Source: a virus. Taken from it: DNA of 49,837 nucleotides. The notes beneath the pieces were generated by a model. The model was given only the letters and a program-made list of their open reading frames with translations. It made no database searches and was not told where the DNA came from. Where the stretch lies: IMG/VR virus record IMGVR_UViG_3300028044_001505, positions 1-49,837 of that record. The stretch is one strand, 5' to 3'. Position numbers and translations under genes: made by a program. Of this stretch, positions 16,283 to 23,769 are shown piece after piece (within the stretch, counting starts at the first letter, position 1; each line of letters begins with the position of its first letter).

Positions 16283-16807
16283 TCAGATCAGCGGGTCGTC
16301 GAAGAGGTCATCCGGCAGGGCGGTGAGAGCCAGCTCTGCATCAGGCGATGGATCAGCAGCAGAGTCGGGATCTGGATCCGGCTCTGCGCCGCCAGCAGCA
16401 GGGGGTTCAGCGTCCTGCTCCTGTTTGCTGAGCTCATTGCCGCTGGCATCGCTGTCGCTGCTGTCGTTGACGGTGCCGGCACCGGTGTCAGCAGGTGCCG
16501 CGAGTTGCTCGGGCTCTTCCTTGCGGCGCCTGCCGCGCCGGCCGCGGGGTGATGCAGGTTTTGCATCGTTCGGCTCAAGCAGCTGGCATACATCTGCGGC
16601 GATGGGAGCCGGCGGATCTGCAGCGGCGACCCCAGCTGATGGGGCTCCAGCTGATGCCTCGGCCCCAGCAACACGCCAGCCGAGCCCCAGCCAGCCGGGC
16701 AGATGCACCGGCCAGACGTAGCGCTCCTGACTGCCCAGGCGGATGCGCAGCATCCCGGCCGGAAGGGGCCCCTGGGCAGCGAGCCCGGCCATGGGGGAGT
16801 GGTTCAT
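16283..16807 (-). CDS. Acidic, low-complexity virion-region protein
   Basis: A 174-residue protein with a short folded N-terminus (residues 1-50), a basic patch (PRGRRGRRRKEE) and a long Asp/Glu/Pro/Ala-rich disordered tail. No family is recognised. The layout, a small head followed by an acidic tail, is seen in phage assembly chaperones and linkers. It is two bases from the upstream gene and in the same operon. Confidence 0.55.
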   Translation of the reverse strand: MNHSPMAGLAAQGPLPAGMLRIRLGSQERYVWPVHLPGWLGLGWRVAGAEASAGAPSAGVAAADPPAPIAADVCQLLEPNDAKPASPRGRRGRRRKEEPEQLAAPADTGAGTVNDSSDSDASGNELSKQEQDAEPPAAGGAEPDPDPDSAADPSPDAELALTALPDDLFDDPLI

Positions 16808-16809
16808 GT

Positions 16810-17247
16810 TCAGGCCGGCAGGGTGGCAGTCAGGCCGACGACCATCCCCTCCGGGGTCGAAGGGGTGACGACGGCCTTGGCAAAGCAGAGCGCCGGCAGG
16901 TCAGCGTTATCCACATCGGCGGTGTCCAGCAGGATGTCGTGGCCGGAGATGTAGGCCTCGACCCGACCGCCTTCCGCCGGGACGGCGACGGTGGCGACGG
17001 GGACGAAGGTGCCCATGGTTCCGTCGCGGAGTTCAGGCGCCAGGTGCAGCACCACGGTCACCGCATCGCTGTGGCCCGGATGGGAGACCAGCAGGGAGAA
17101 GCGGGCAGCGGCGTCGAGCTTGGTGTTGAGCTTCACCACCTCACCGCTGGTGAACACCTTCTCGGTGTCGCGGGTGGCGGAGCGGTTGGTCCAGCCCACC
17201 AGCACCGTGGCGGCATCCAGCAGGGCGTTGGCTTTCAGGCGAGTCAT
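16810..17247 (-). CDS. Small head/decoration-like protein
   Basis: A 145-residue beta-rich protein (TVVLHLAPELRDGTMGTFVPVATVAVP) directly downstream of the major capsid gene. Position and size fit a head decoration or head-tail joining protein. No named family is recognised. Confidence 0.6.
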   Translation of the reverse strand: MTRLKANALLDAATVLVGWTNRSATRDTEKVFTSGEVVKLNTKLDAAARFSLLVSHPGHSDAVTVVLHLAPELRDGTMGTFVPVATVAVPAEGGRVEAYISGHDILLDTADVDNADLPALCFAKAVVTPSTPEGMVVGLTATLPA

Positions 17248-17329
17248 CGGTCGGTCTCAAAGACGAAAAGAAGCAGTGGTTGTTGGGCCGAGAGCAGTAC
17301 CGCAAAGCGCAGCCCCAGCCCCATTGAGA

Positions 17330-17346
17330 AGGGGCCCCTGGCCCCT
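17330..17346 (-). terminator. GC-rich hairpin after capsid gene
   Basis: AGGGGCC and GGCCCCT arms with a three-base loop abut the stop codon of the capsid gene. There is no U-tract, so it may be an RNA-processing or attenuation hairpin rather than a standard terminator. A hairpin with identical arms follows the Gp157-like gene at 46237-46253. Confidence 0.4.
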
Positions 17347-18263
17347 CAAGAGATCGGGGCAATGGAGTGCAGCCGGCCAGCAGCGCGGGGGTGCATGACG
17401 CCAAAGCCCACGTACCAATCGATCCGGGTGCGGAACACCGGGGCATCAGGCACCTCGCCCAGATCCCGCACCGAGATGCCGTAGCGGCCCTGGAAGGGGC
17501 CCTGCAGACCGGTCACTGCCTGATCCCCGAAGGTGCAGCAGTAGATCGAGCTGGTGCCCCCTGCCTCGCCGTAACCCAGCACCTCCAGGCCCTGGGCGTC
17601 GCGATCAACTGTGAGGATCTGGCACTCCTGGTAGTGATGCACCATCACGCCCAGATTGTTGGTGCTCACGTTGTAGACGCCCTGGCCCACGGTCTGGCGG
17701 GCGAGGGCATTGAGCTGGCGGCGCATCGCCTTGCTCATCACCAGATACTTCCGGCCGCCGTAGGAATTGACCGAGTCGATCAGCTCATCGAGCTTGTCGA
17801 AATCCAGCGCCCCGCCGCCGTTGTTCAGCGCCATTTCGCTGCCCGGGGCGAGGCGTTTGGCCAGGCCGTCAAAGCCCCGGCCCTGGCTGGCGGTGGCATC
17901 ACCGTTGATCAGCGCCGCCTCCAGCGTCAGCCGCATCGAGCGAACCTTCATCTCGGTCTGCGCCGCCCGGGCCTCGGGGCCCTGCAGATCAACGATCGAG
18001 CGGTCCACATCCACGTCGCCTCCAAACAGGTGCACGGCTTCTGACTGGGGGTCGACGACGCCGTAGCTCTGCTTGTAGCCCTCGTTCACCGCCCGGAAGC
18101 CCACCGAGGGGAGCTCCTTCTCAACGGAATAAAAGAGGCCGCCGCCGGCGATGTTCATGAACGGCAGCCAGCTGAGCAGTTCGCCCTCAGCGAAGGTCTT
18201 GATCACCGCCAGGTGCTCCAGGCGGGTCTCGTACTTGGCTGCCTCGATCAGGGTGAGGCCCAT
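17346..18263 (-). CDS. Major capsid protein
   Basis: A 305-residue protein with features of HK97-fold phage major capsid proteins. The N-terminal helix (MGLTLIEAAKYE) is followed by GELLSWLPFMNI and a beta region with FYSVEKELPSVGFRAVNEGY. Further on come EMKVRSMRLTLEAALINGD and the conserved LVMSKAMRRQLNALAR helix, and a C-terminal strand region with VTGLQGPFQGRYGISV. Length suits the family. It follows the scaffold gene and small head genes on the same strand and has its own late-promoter-like motif 43 bases upstream, as expected for the most abundant virion protein. Confidence 0.85.
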   Translation of the reverse strand: MGLTLIEAAKYETRLEHLAVIKTFAEGELLSWLPFMNIAGGGLFYSVEKELPSVGFRAVNEGYKQSYGVVDPQSEAVHLFGGDVDVDRSIVDLQGPEARAAQTEMKVRSMRLTLEAALINGDATASQGRGFDGLAKRLAPGSEMALNNGGGALDFDKLDELIDSVNSYGGRKYLVMSKAMRRQLNALARQTVGQGVYNVSTNNLGVMVHHYQECQILTVDRDAQGLEVLGYGEAGGTSSIYCCTFGDQAVTGLQGPFQGRYGISVRDLGEVPDAPVFRTRIDWYVGFGVMHPRAAGRLHSIAPIS

Positions 18264-18305
18264 CGGTGCTGCACTCCCGGGGCCCGGCCCCAGATCACGT
18301 CACTG

Positions 18306-18315
18306 CCTATTGCCA
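18306..18315 (-). promoter_or_regulatory. Late-promoter-like motif before major capsid gene
   Basis: The minus strand reads TGGCAATAGG followed by CAGTGACGT, 43 bases before the capsid ATG. It differs at one base from the consensus TGGCAAKAGC. Confidence 0.65.
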
Positions 18316-18517
18316 TGGGCAGAAGCAGCGCAGCGGTGATGTGGCTGAAAGGTCGCTGTTGGGACTCCGCTCCGGCCCTCCTCATGGTCGGGGGGCGCCT
18401 CAAGGGTGATACGAGCCCGCCGCTGGGACGTTGGCTGCGCTGCGCTCCGCATCTCAGTTGTGGACGGGCCCTTGACCCGCCCCCCGCCGGCTGAGGGGTC
18501 CTACGCGGAGCCCTCCC

Positions 18518-18703
18518 ATGGCCCCTCTGTCCCGCAAAGCTCAGCTGCAGCAGTTCTCCTGGCAGGTGCTGGAGGATCTGGCGTTCTGCAGCGGGCGCTG
18601 GCCACGGCTGGCTGAGCTGGCAGCCCAGGTGCTGTGCGAGCAGCAAGCAGCCGCGCCAGCCATGCCGGTCGATCCAGAGCTGGAGGCACTGCTGCCCTTC
18701 TGA
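18518..18703 (+). CDS. Possible small protein
   Basis: A 61-residue frame with an amphipathic helical pattern (QFSWQVLEDLAFCSGRWPRL) and an acidic C-terminus. It reads opposite to the flanking virion genes in the gap between the capsid gene and an AT-richer cargo gene. No clear ribosome-binding site and no family. Confidence 0.4.
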   Translation: MAPLSRKAQLQQFSWQVLEDLAFCSGRWPRLAELAAQVLCEQQAAAPAMPVDPELEALLPF

Positions 18704-18744
18704 AGCCAGGCAGCCAGGCGGGCCTCCTGCAGGAGGGGGCTCAC

Positions 18745-19350
18745 CTAAAAAGAAGGCTGACGCTTCGGATCGTAGACATCCAGCTCTTCCCTGACGAAGT
18801 AGAGCTTGTAATCTCCTGCAGTTAGACCGAGTGCTTTGTATCCACGACGCTCGTATTTCCCTGAAGAGGAGAGAACGCATCCTCGAACAGGGGAATGAGA
18901 CTCCCAGTCCTCGTCATAGTCATTGAAGGCTTGGCCGATCTTATCCGTTATCTTCCAGTCTGTCTCAGGAATCGTGCCGCCGGTCAGCGCGCAGATTGCA
19001 CGGTTGCTTGAATCGCTTCCGTACTTCTCTTGAGTGGTACATAGTCGGTCCTTGGTCGTTCCTACGGCTCGAAGACCGTTAGAGCAGGCCAGCAGCTCAG
19101 TTCTCGCCGCTGGCCTGGTATGCCTGCAGTCAATTCCTCCGCCAGCATCGACGACGCGCTTTATATCATCATATCCAAAAGCATATTGGCTTGAGACATG
19201 TAGGCGGACAGCCCCAGTGATGGTCCTTGGGATTCCCTCTGTTACATCGTGGCACCACTCGCTGGCGCGCGAAGATGCCCCAACGAATGACAGCAGAATG
19301 ATTCCGTAGCGACAAATTTTATGGATCACAATAAATAGCTTCCAGTTCAA
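18745..19350 (-). CDS. Secreted Cys-containing protein, AT-rich cargo
   Basis: A 201-residue protein with an N-terminal hydrophobic segment (IHKICRYGIILLSFVGASS) that predicts export. The mature part has eight or more Cys residues spread through it (WCHDV, GIDCRHT, LLACSNG, RLCTTQ, AICALTGG, RGCVLSS), which suggests disulfides. No family is recognised. The DNA is clearly more AT-rich than the virion genes on both sides, and its upstream region is AT-rich as well, so it is probably a recently acquired gene expressed from its own promoter in the lysogen. Confidence 0.6.
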   Translation of the reverse strand: MNWKLFIVIHKICRYGIILLSFVGASSRASEWCHDVTEGIPRTITGAVRLHVSSQYAFGYDDIKRVVDAGGGIDCRHTRPAARTELLACSNGLRAVGTTKDRLCTTQEKYGSDSSNRAICALTGGTIPETDWKITDKIGQAFNDYDEDWESHSPVRGCVLSSSGKYERRGYKALGLTAGDYKLYFVREELDVYDPKRQPSF

Positions 19351-19617
19351 TTATATAGCATGCTGCCAAACATTAAACTCTTCCAGGCTGCTGTGTGAGC
19401 TGCGGGGGGGAAGAACCGCCAGAGCAGGCAGCCCTTTGATGAAGGGGTTCAGCACGCGCGGGGGCCGGAGGCCTCACGGTCGGCGAGGGGGAGAAAGGGG
19501 GCACCGCTGCCCCAGCCGTCTCGCCCTGGCAAGGATCGGGCCAGGCGCCTCTGCGAGGCGTCCTTGCCAGGTCGCTACAGCCGGGGCCTGACGCGGGTGT
19601 CCCTCGCCTCCTTCGTG
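19351..19617. other. Intergenic region with large hairpin
   Basis: No gene is supported. The region holds the hairpin at 19525-19571 and the leader of the small gene at 19618. Confidence 0.5.
19525..19571. repeat. Nested hairpin with 11-base arms
   Basis: CCTGGCAAGGA at 19525-19535 pairs exactly with TCCTTGCCAGG at 19561-19571. Inside, CGCCTC (19546-19551) pairs with GAGGCG (19555-19560) around a TGC loop, leaving a ten-base bulge. The arms contain a TGGCAAGG sequence in both orientations, which resembles the late motif. It may be an operator, a bidirectional promoter element or a structured RNA. Confidence 0.6.
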
Positions 19618-19830
19618 ATGGCCTCCTCTTTCCCCCGCTGCGAGATCCGCCAGCTTGCGGTGTTCGTCTATCCCGGCGGGATCAAGGCGCCCGATGCTGA
19701 GCGCCTCACGGTCTTCTATGGCCGCCGCGGGCTGCCGGTCAAAAAGCCCCGCTTCATTCCGGCGCAGCTGGCCCATCAGCTGGCCCGCAAGCTCCAGGCC
19801 AAGCGGCTGGGCACCGTGGCGGTGCTGTGA
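19618..19830 (+). CDS. Small basic protein of unknown function
   Basis: A 70-residue protein with clear alternating strands and helices (CEIRQLAVFVYPGG, RLTVFYGRRGLP, then LAHQLARKLQAKRLG). No family is recognised; the compact alpha/beta pattern and basic surface suggest nucleic-acid or protein binding. It reads opposite to the surrounding virion genes. A GC-rich hairpin follows its stop codon. Confidence 0.55.
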   Translation: MASSFPRCEIRQLAVFVYPGGIKAPDAERLTVFYGRRGLPVKKPRFIPAQLAHQLARKLQAKRLGTVAVL

Positions 19831-19835
19831 GCCGC

Positions 19836-19853
19836 CAGGGGCTGCGGCCCCTG
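19836..19853 (+). terminator. GC-rich hairpin after small gene
   Basis: CAGGGGC and GCCCCTG arms with a TGCG loop begin six bases after the stop codon at 19830. There is no U-tract. Candidate terminator. Confidence 0.4.
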
Positions 19854-19892
19854 CCCCGGCGGGCCTGCGGGCCCCCGGGGCTTTCGGCTGAC

Positions 19893-20069
19893 TCAGCTCA
19901 GCGACTGATTCCGCTGCCAGTTTCGCTCCAGCCCAGCTCGGAACGGTTCCACCCCCCAGGCACTCCTGCGCAGCTGATGGTTGATCAGCCGAGTCACCTT
20001 CCAGGTCTTGAGCCCCATGCCGATGGAGAAGACCAGCCAGGGCACCAGGAGCCAGAACGGATGGTCCAT
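19893..20069 (-). CDS. Small membrane protein
   Basis: A 58-residue protein with one N-terminal hydrophobic segment (HPFWLLVPWLVFSIGMGL) and a basic C-terminus. Its ATG overlaps the stop codon of the upstream Zn-motif gene by one base (TGATG), good evidence for coupled translation. No family is recognised. It is one of several small genes between scaffold and capsid. Confidence 0.65.
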   Translation of the reverse strand: MDHPFWLLVPWLVFSIGMGLKTWKVTRLINHQLRRSAWGVEPFRAGLERNWQRNQSLS

Positions 20070-20362
20070 CAGACCGGCAGCGGCGTCCTCGACCTTCTAC
20101 AGCGCTGGCTCTGCTGGTGTTGGCGGACGGTCCACTGGTTGCCCTTGATCGCCGCACCGCAGTGCTCGCAGATCGTCACCGGCCGACTTCTGCACCACTG
20201 CTCGGGTCGCTCACCCACCAACTCGCGGCGGCTGGGGTCGATGCCCCGGCCCTGCTGATAGCGGGTGAGGGCTGGTGCCGTGGTCACGAAGCCCGTCTCC
20301 AGACAGCGAAACAGCAGGGACTGGCCCCGCAGGTTCTGGACGTTGAAGGTGGTGGCCGTCAT
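20069..20362 (-). CDS. Small protein with CxxC...H zinc-binding motif
   Basis: A 97-residue protein. The first half is unrecognised (TFNVQNLRGQSLLFRC); the C-terminal part has ICEHCGAAIKGNQWTVRQH, a Cys-x-x-Cys followed by His and later Cys, which could bind zinc. It sits in the head-gene region, so it may be a head-completion or regulatory protein. The ATG at 20362 is chosen over one at 20398. Confidence 0.55.
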   Translation of the reverse strand: MTATTFNVQNLRGQSLLFRCLETGFVTTAPALTRYQQGRGIDPSRRELVGERPEQWCRSRPVTICEHCGAAIKGNQWTVRQHQQSQRCRRSRTPLPV

Positions 20363-20736
20363 CAGCGCAGGGTCCGCTGCCACTACCAATGGTGGCACGA
20401 GCTCCCTGTCTCCACTACCGGTGGAGGAGGATCAGCGGCTGGCGCGGGAGCCGATCAGGACAGCAGGGCCTGAGAAGGGGATTTCCCAGAACCTGAAAAA
20501 TTTCCGAGGCACGCTGCACCGCTCCCGGAAACAGGGGGAATACCCCCAGGTTTGCGTTCTTCTACGGCGATCTGCGGGGATCTACAGGGAGCTGCAGGGA
20601 GCTGATTTTGAAACGCAAATTATGAGGAGAATTCGCGATTTTTTTCGCGTCAGTTTCTCCCCTTTTGAGCCGTTGATCGTTTGGCTGGTTGTGTTTTCCA
20701 GGCTCCGGGCGGTTGCCGGGTTGATCGACCCGCGCG
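20363..20736. other. Structured noncoding gap in the head-gene region
   Basis: No gene is supported. Visible structure includes a GGGGG-AATA-CCCCC hairpin at 20534-20547, about four tandem copies of a ten-base unit like TCTRCRGGGA at 20571-20607, and a CGCGA-T6-TCGCG dyad at 20634-20649. Two CCACTACC sequences occur near 20380-20430. This is the longest clearly untranslated gap within the virion region. Confidence 0.5.
20571..20607. repeat. Tandem ten-base repeat
   Basis: Three to four imperfect copies of a ten-base unit (TCTGCGGGGA, TCTACAGGGA, GCTGCAGGGA, then a partial copy) follow each other in phase with the helical turn, as expected for protein-binding sites. Confidence 0.55.
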
Positions 20737-21123
20737 TCAGCGGCGGCGGGGTGGATTGGTTGAGCGCTGAGCTGCTTGCTCTGCTGCATCCATCCGCCGG
20801 GCGACAGCCGTGGCCCAGCGTCGGCCGGGGTCACCGCCCCAGCCATCCCAGGCCTGGCGGCCCTTGCCGTAGGCATCCCAGCTGGAGCCCAGCTTGTCGA
20901 CCTCGTGGCGAGCGAAATAGCTCACCATGCGATCGATGGTGGTGGGCGAGAGCTGCTGGCGGTTGAGCAGCTGCCGGGCTCGCGCCAGGCCTACTGGCGT
21001 CATGCCCCGGTTGGAGGGTGGCTGCTGGGCCCGGCGCTCCAGGGCACGGCGGGCTGCTGCAGCCACCGGCTCGGGCGGCCGGAAGGAGAGGGATGCGTAG
21101 AAGCTGCGGGGTCGCCGTGCCAT
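20737..21123 (-). CDS. Phage head-region protein with ARHEVDK/WGGDPGRRWA motif
   Basis: A 128-residue protein. Residues about 45-110 contain MVSYFARHEVDKLGSSW and then AWDGWGGDPGRRWA, a conserved pair I associate with phage proteins encoded near head protease or scaffold genes; the function is not established. The ATG at 21123 is preferred over 21171 because the latter overlaps the scaffold gene. It lies directly downstream of the scaffold. Confidence 0.6.
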   Translation of the reverse strand: MARRPRSFYASLSFRPPEPVAAAARRALERRAQQPPSNRGMTPVGLARARQLLNRQQLSPTTIDRMVSYFARHEVDKLGSSWDAYGKGRQAWDGWGGDPGRRWATAVARRMDAAEQAAQRSTNPPRRR

Positions 21124-21139
21124 TGGGTGAGCAGAGGCC

Positions 21140-22036
21140 TCAGCGACGAGCCCCGCGACCACTGACCGCAAAAGACGCCCGGTAGAGCTCCGATGCCGAC
21201 ATGGCCTGCGGATTGATCGGCTCGCCGTTGCTGCCGATGCCTGATGCCGTCAGTGCTCCAGCGGCCTGCATGCCGGCCGGGCCGCGCTGCTGGAACAGGA
21301 AGCCGTAGACGGGATGCACGCGCATCTGATCGAGGAACTCCGTGGTCGTCATCGGCCGCCCGTCATCGCCGAGCAGGGGCTTGCCCTGGGAGTCGAGCGG
21401 TTCGAGCACGTCCTTGCCGTCCCCACCGGTGCTGAGACGGAAGCAGGTGCCCAGCTGCCCCTTGAAGATGTCGAAGAATGTGCCGCGGGTGTCGCCGCCG
21501 GTGCGGCCCTCGGCCTGGGAGAAGGCACGCTCCAGCAGACGGTCCTTGCGGAGCTGGAGGATCTGCTGCTTGGCCTCGTCGCGCTCAGCGGCGACAGCGG
21601 CCACCTTCTGGGCGGAGGCCTCCTCCATTTGGCGCTCGCGCAGCTCCATCTGCTGCTCGAGGATCTGCTTCTGCCGTTCGGCTTCCTGCAGGCGGGCGTA
21701 CTCCTCGGGATTGATCTCTGAGAAGCGGTTCAGCTGCTGGCGGAGGGTGCGGATCTCTTTCTCGAGCTGGTTGCTCTTGCGCCGCTCGGCCCGCAGGGGC
21801 TCGGTGAGGCGGCTTTCGTCAGTGAGGGGAGCACCGCCTTCGGTTTGAGCAGCGCCGGAGTTGTCGCCGCCGCTGGCAGCAGTGCCGCCCTGGCCGCCGA
21901 TGCCGTTGGGATCGCCCGAGGGGCCTCCGGCTGTCGTGGCCTCACCGGGCTGGCCCGTGGCGGCGTAATTGTCGTCAGCGCCCTGGCCGCTGGTGGCGGT
22001 GGTGCTGGAGGTGGAAGAAGCAGTGGCAGTGGCCAT
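21140..22036 (-). CDS. Scaffold-like protein
   Basis: A 298-residue protein with a Gly/Ala/Ser/Thr-rich disordered N-terminus (about 70 residues). It is followed by a long charged coiled coil (residues about 80-170, with LEKEIRTLRQQLNRF and LEQQMELRERQMEE) and a folded C-terminus that includes TTEFLDQMRVHPVYGFLF. This layout and the position upstream of the capsid gene fit a capsid scaffold. No protease motif was seen. The ATG at 22036 is preceded by a late-promoter-like motif at 52 bases. Confidence 0.7.
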   Translation of the reverse strand: MATATASSTSSTTATSGQGADDNYAATGQPGEATTAGGPSGDPNGIGGQGGTAASGGDNSGAAQTEGGAPLTDESRLTEPLRAERRKSNQLEKEIRTLRQQLNRFSEINPEEYARLQEAERQKQILEQQMELRERQMEEASAQKVAAVAAERDEAKQQILQLRKDRLLERAFSQAEGRTGGDTRGTFFDIFKGQLGTCFRLSTGGDGKDVLEPLDSQGKPLLGDDGRPMTTTEFLDQMRVHPVYGFLFQQRGPAGMQAAGALTASGIGSNGEPINPQAMSASELYRASFAVSGRGARR

Positions 22037-22087
22037 GACCCATCGCGGCTGTCGTGGAGGAGCACCCCGTCCGGGCTGTGCTCTCCA

Positions 22088-22097
22088 GCTATTGCCA
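22088..22097 (-). promoter_or_regulatory. Late-promoter-like motif before scaffold gene
   Basis: The minus strand reads TGGCAATAGC, an exact consensus match, 52 bases before the scaffold ATG. The downstream GTGACGC-like block is poorly conserved in this copy. Confidence 0.55.
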
Positions 22098-22142
22098 GCC
22101 ATCGATCTGTGAGGAGACGACAGCGGAGAGAGAGCGGAAGCC

Positions 22143-22313
22143 GTGGAGCTGCCTACGGTCAACCTCAGATGCCTGCCCCCCGTGAAGCGCCTGCTCTCGA
22201 TTGCGTTGCTCGCCGCGGCAGTGCTGGGAGGCAGCGGTGCCATGGCCTGCGAGAAACACCTGAACGGCCACCAGAACAGCAGCGACACCAACACCGAAGG
22301 GGCCAAGAAGTAG
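22143..22313 (+). CDS. Small secreted protein
   Basis: A 56-residue frame from the GTG at 22143, or 43 residues from the GTG at 22182, the start I prefer. It has a textbook signal peptide (KRLLSIALLAAAVLGGSGAMA) followed by a short polar tail beginning CEKHLNGHQN. The tail resembles small exported peptides common in marine Synechococcus genomes, from memory only. It reads opposite to the scaffold and LysM-HTH genes and fills most of the gap between them, so it may be a host-derived gene carried by the phage. Confidence 0.6.
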   Translation: MELPTVNLRCLPPVKRLLSIALLAAAVLGGSGAMACEKHLNGHQNSSDTNTEGAKK

Positions 22314-22338
22314 GGCCTCTTTCCTTCTGAGCAGTTAG

Positions 22339-23247
22339 TCAGCCCCGCGAGAGCTCCAGTTGCCTGGCCAGCCAGAGCTCCACGTCCTCGTAGGTGTAGC
22401 GGACGAGGTTGCCCAGCTTCACGAAGGGAGGGCCGTAGCCGCTGGAGTTCCAGCTGTAGATGGTGGAGAGCGACACCCCCAGGTAAGTGGCCAGGGTTTC
22501 GGGCGTGTAGAAGCCAGCCGGCAGGCTGGTGGTGCTGGTGTCGGCGTTGGTCGCGGCGCGGCGCTTGGGCAGAAACAGCCAGCTCCCCAGCGGCAGTTGA
22601 TCCGATGGCCGAGCAGTGATGGTGGGGTTCAGGCCGCGCAGGGTGGTGACGGTGGTGCCGTGGCGCTCCGCCAGCACGTTGAGGCTGTCGCCGGTGCTGA
22701 CAACCACCACCCGGTTGGGCTTGAGCGCCGATTGGATCCGTTCGCCCAGCAACGGCTGGGTCAAGGAGCCGATGCCACCGGCGCCGTAGATGCCACCGAA
22801 TTCAGTCACCGAGAACGCCGCGAACTGGCCGCGGCTTGGCGACGGCAGCACCCCCGCTGGGGTGAGCTCGGCAAGCGGACCCAACCAGACAGCCCCGAAA
22901 CAGGGGGTGAGCAGCGCCGGTGTGGTGGCAGACACCGGTCGGATGCCGCTGGTGCTCCAGGCGATGTCCGTGGCCAACCAGTCCCAGGGTTGGGACGGTG
23001 TCAGCGGCAGCACCGCCCCGCGGGTGAGGTAGCCCTCGTAGGTGAAGTCCCCTGTGTCCAGCCCCGGGGCGTTCTCCTTGCTGGAGATCCCCCGCAGGCG
23101 CTTGAGAAACCCCTCGAACAGGAAGCGGCCGGTGCGCTCGGAATCCAGCACGCCAGCGATGGCGTTGGAGAACAGCAGGATGCGGGCGTTGGCGTAGGGC
23201 TGCAGCGCCGACGGAGGCAACGCCCCATGGGCGGGACTGCTGGTCAT
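22339..23247 (-). CDS. Virion-region protein fused to LysM and excisionase-type HTH domains
   Basis: A 302-residue protein in three parts. Residues 1-165 resemble a phage tail or baseplate protein (EGFLKRLRGISSKE, VTEFGGIYGAGGIG). Residues about 180-227 are a LysM-like unit, VVVSTGDSLNVLAERHGTTV through the WLFLPKR end, which usually binds peptidoglycan or marks baseplate hubs. Residues about 246-297 read as an HTH_17/excisionase-type DNA-binding domain (YTPETLATYLGVSLSTIYSW ... VRYTYEDVELWL). No stop or frameshift separates them. The order is unusual. Confidence 0.7.
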   Translation of the reverse strand: MTSSPAHGALPPSALQPYANARILLFSNAIAGVLDSERTGRFLFEGFLKRLRGISSKENAPGLDTGDFTYEGYLTRGAVLPLTPSQPWDWLATDIAWSTSGIRPVSATTPALLTPCFGAVWLGPLAELTPAGVLPSPSRGQFAAFSVTEFGGIYGAGGIGSLTQPLLGERIQSALKPNRVVVVSTGDSLNVLAERHGTTVTTLRGLNPTITARPSDQLPLGSWLFLPKRRAATNADTSTTSLPAGFYTPETLATYLGVSLSTIYSWNSSGYGPPFVKLGNLVRYTYEDVELWLARQLELSRG

Positions 23248-23250
23248 GGC

Positions 23251-23769
23251 TCAGCCCCGCTCCAGCGCTGCGGTAAAAGCACCGCCGTTGCCGCTCAGCT
23301 GCGAATCGCGGCTCCAGTTCGCCAGGGTGGGGAGCATCAGCAGCAGGGCCTGGGCATGGCTGCCCCGCTGGCGGCGCAGCGCCTGCTCGATCGAGAGACC
23401 CTCGCCGTAGCGGGTGATCGTCTCCTCCCGCAGCAGCTCGGTGTCGTACTCGATCACATCCGCCTTCTTGACCGGCAGGGTGCCGTCCTCCGGCAGGGCA
23501 TCTGGGCTGACGGCCTTGCGGCGGCTCTCGATCGGCGCCTGGAGTTGATCTGGCCCCAGCCCCGCCAGCTCGGTGTCGATGGCGGCGATGGCATCCAGCT
23601 CCCGTCGGGCTGTGGGGATGGCATCGGGGTAGAGCTGCTCGAGATCCGCCATCGCGTCGTTGATGGCGCGGATCGCGGGCAGGCGGGCCGGGATCGAGAG
23701 GGCGACACGAATCCCCTCCAGGTCAGCAGCCCGCCAGCGGTAGGGCGAGTCGGTCGGGGTCTGGCTCAT
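23251..23769 (-). CDS. Head-tail connector-like protein
   Basis: A 172-residue helical protein directly downstream of portal with a four-base overlap (stop and start shared at 23766-23769). The position suits an adaptor or head-assembly protein. The sequence (ADLEGIRVALSIPARLPAIR, later LREETITRYGEGLSIEQALR) has no enzyme motif and no recognised family. Confidence 0.55.
   Translation of the reverse strand: MSQTPTDSPYRWRAADLEGIRVALSIPARLPAIRAINDAMADLEQLYPDAIPTARRELDAIAAIDTELAGLGPDQLQAPIESRRKAVSPDALPEDGTLPVKKADVIEYDTELLREETITRYGEGLSIEQALRRQRGSHAQALLLMLPTLANWSRDSQLSGNGGAFTAALERG

Noticed and set aside
19474-20157. 227-residue minus-strand frame
   Set aside because: It overlaps a better small membrane gene and the Zn-motif gene in another frame, and has a shadow composition.
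20571-20607. CRISPR-like array
   Set aside because: The repeat unit is ten bases, contiguous and without spacers; no CRISPR array was seen anywhere in the window.
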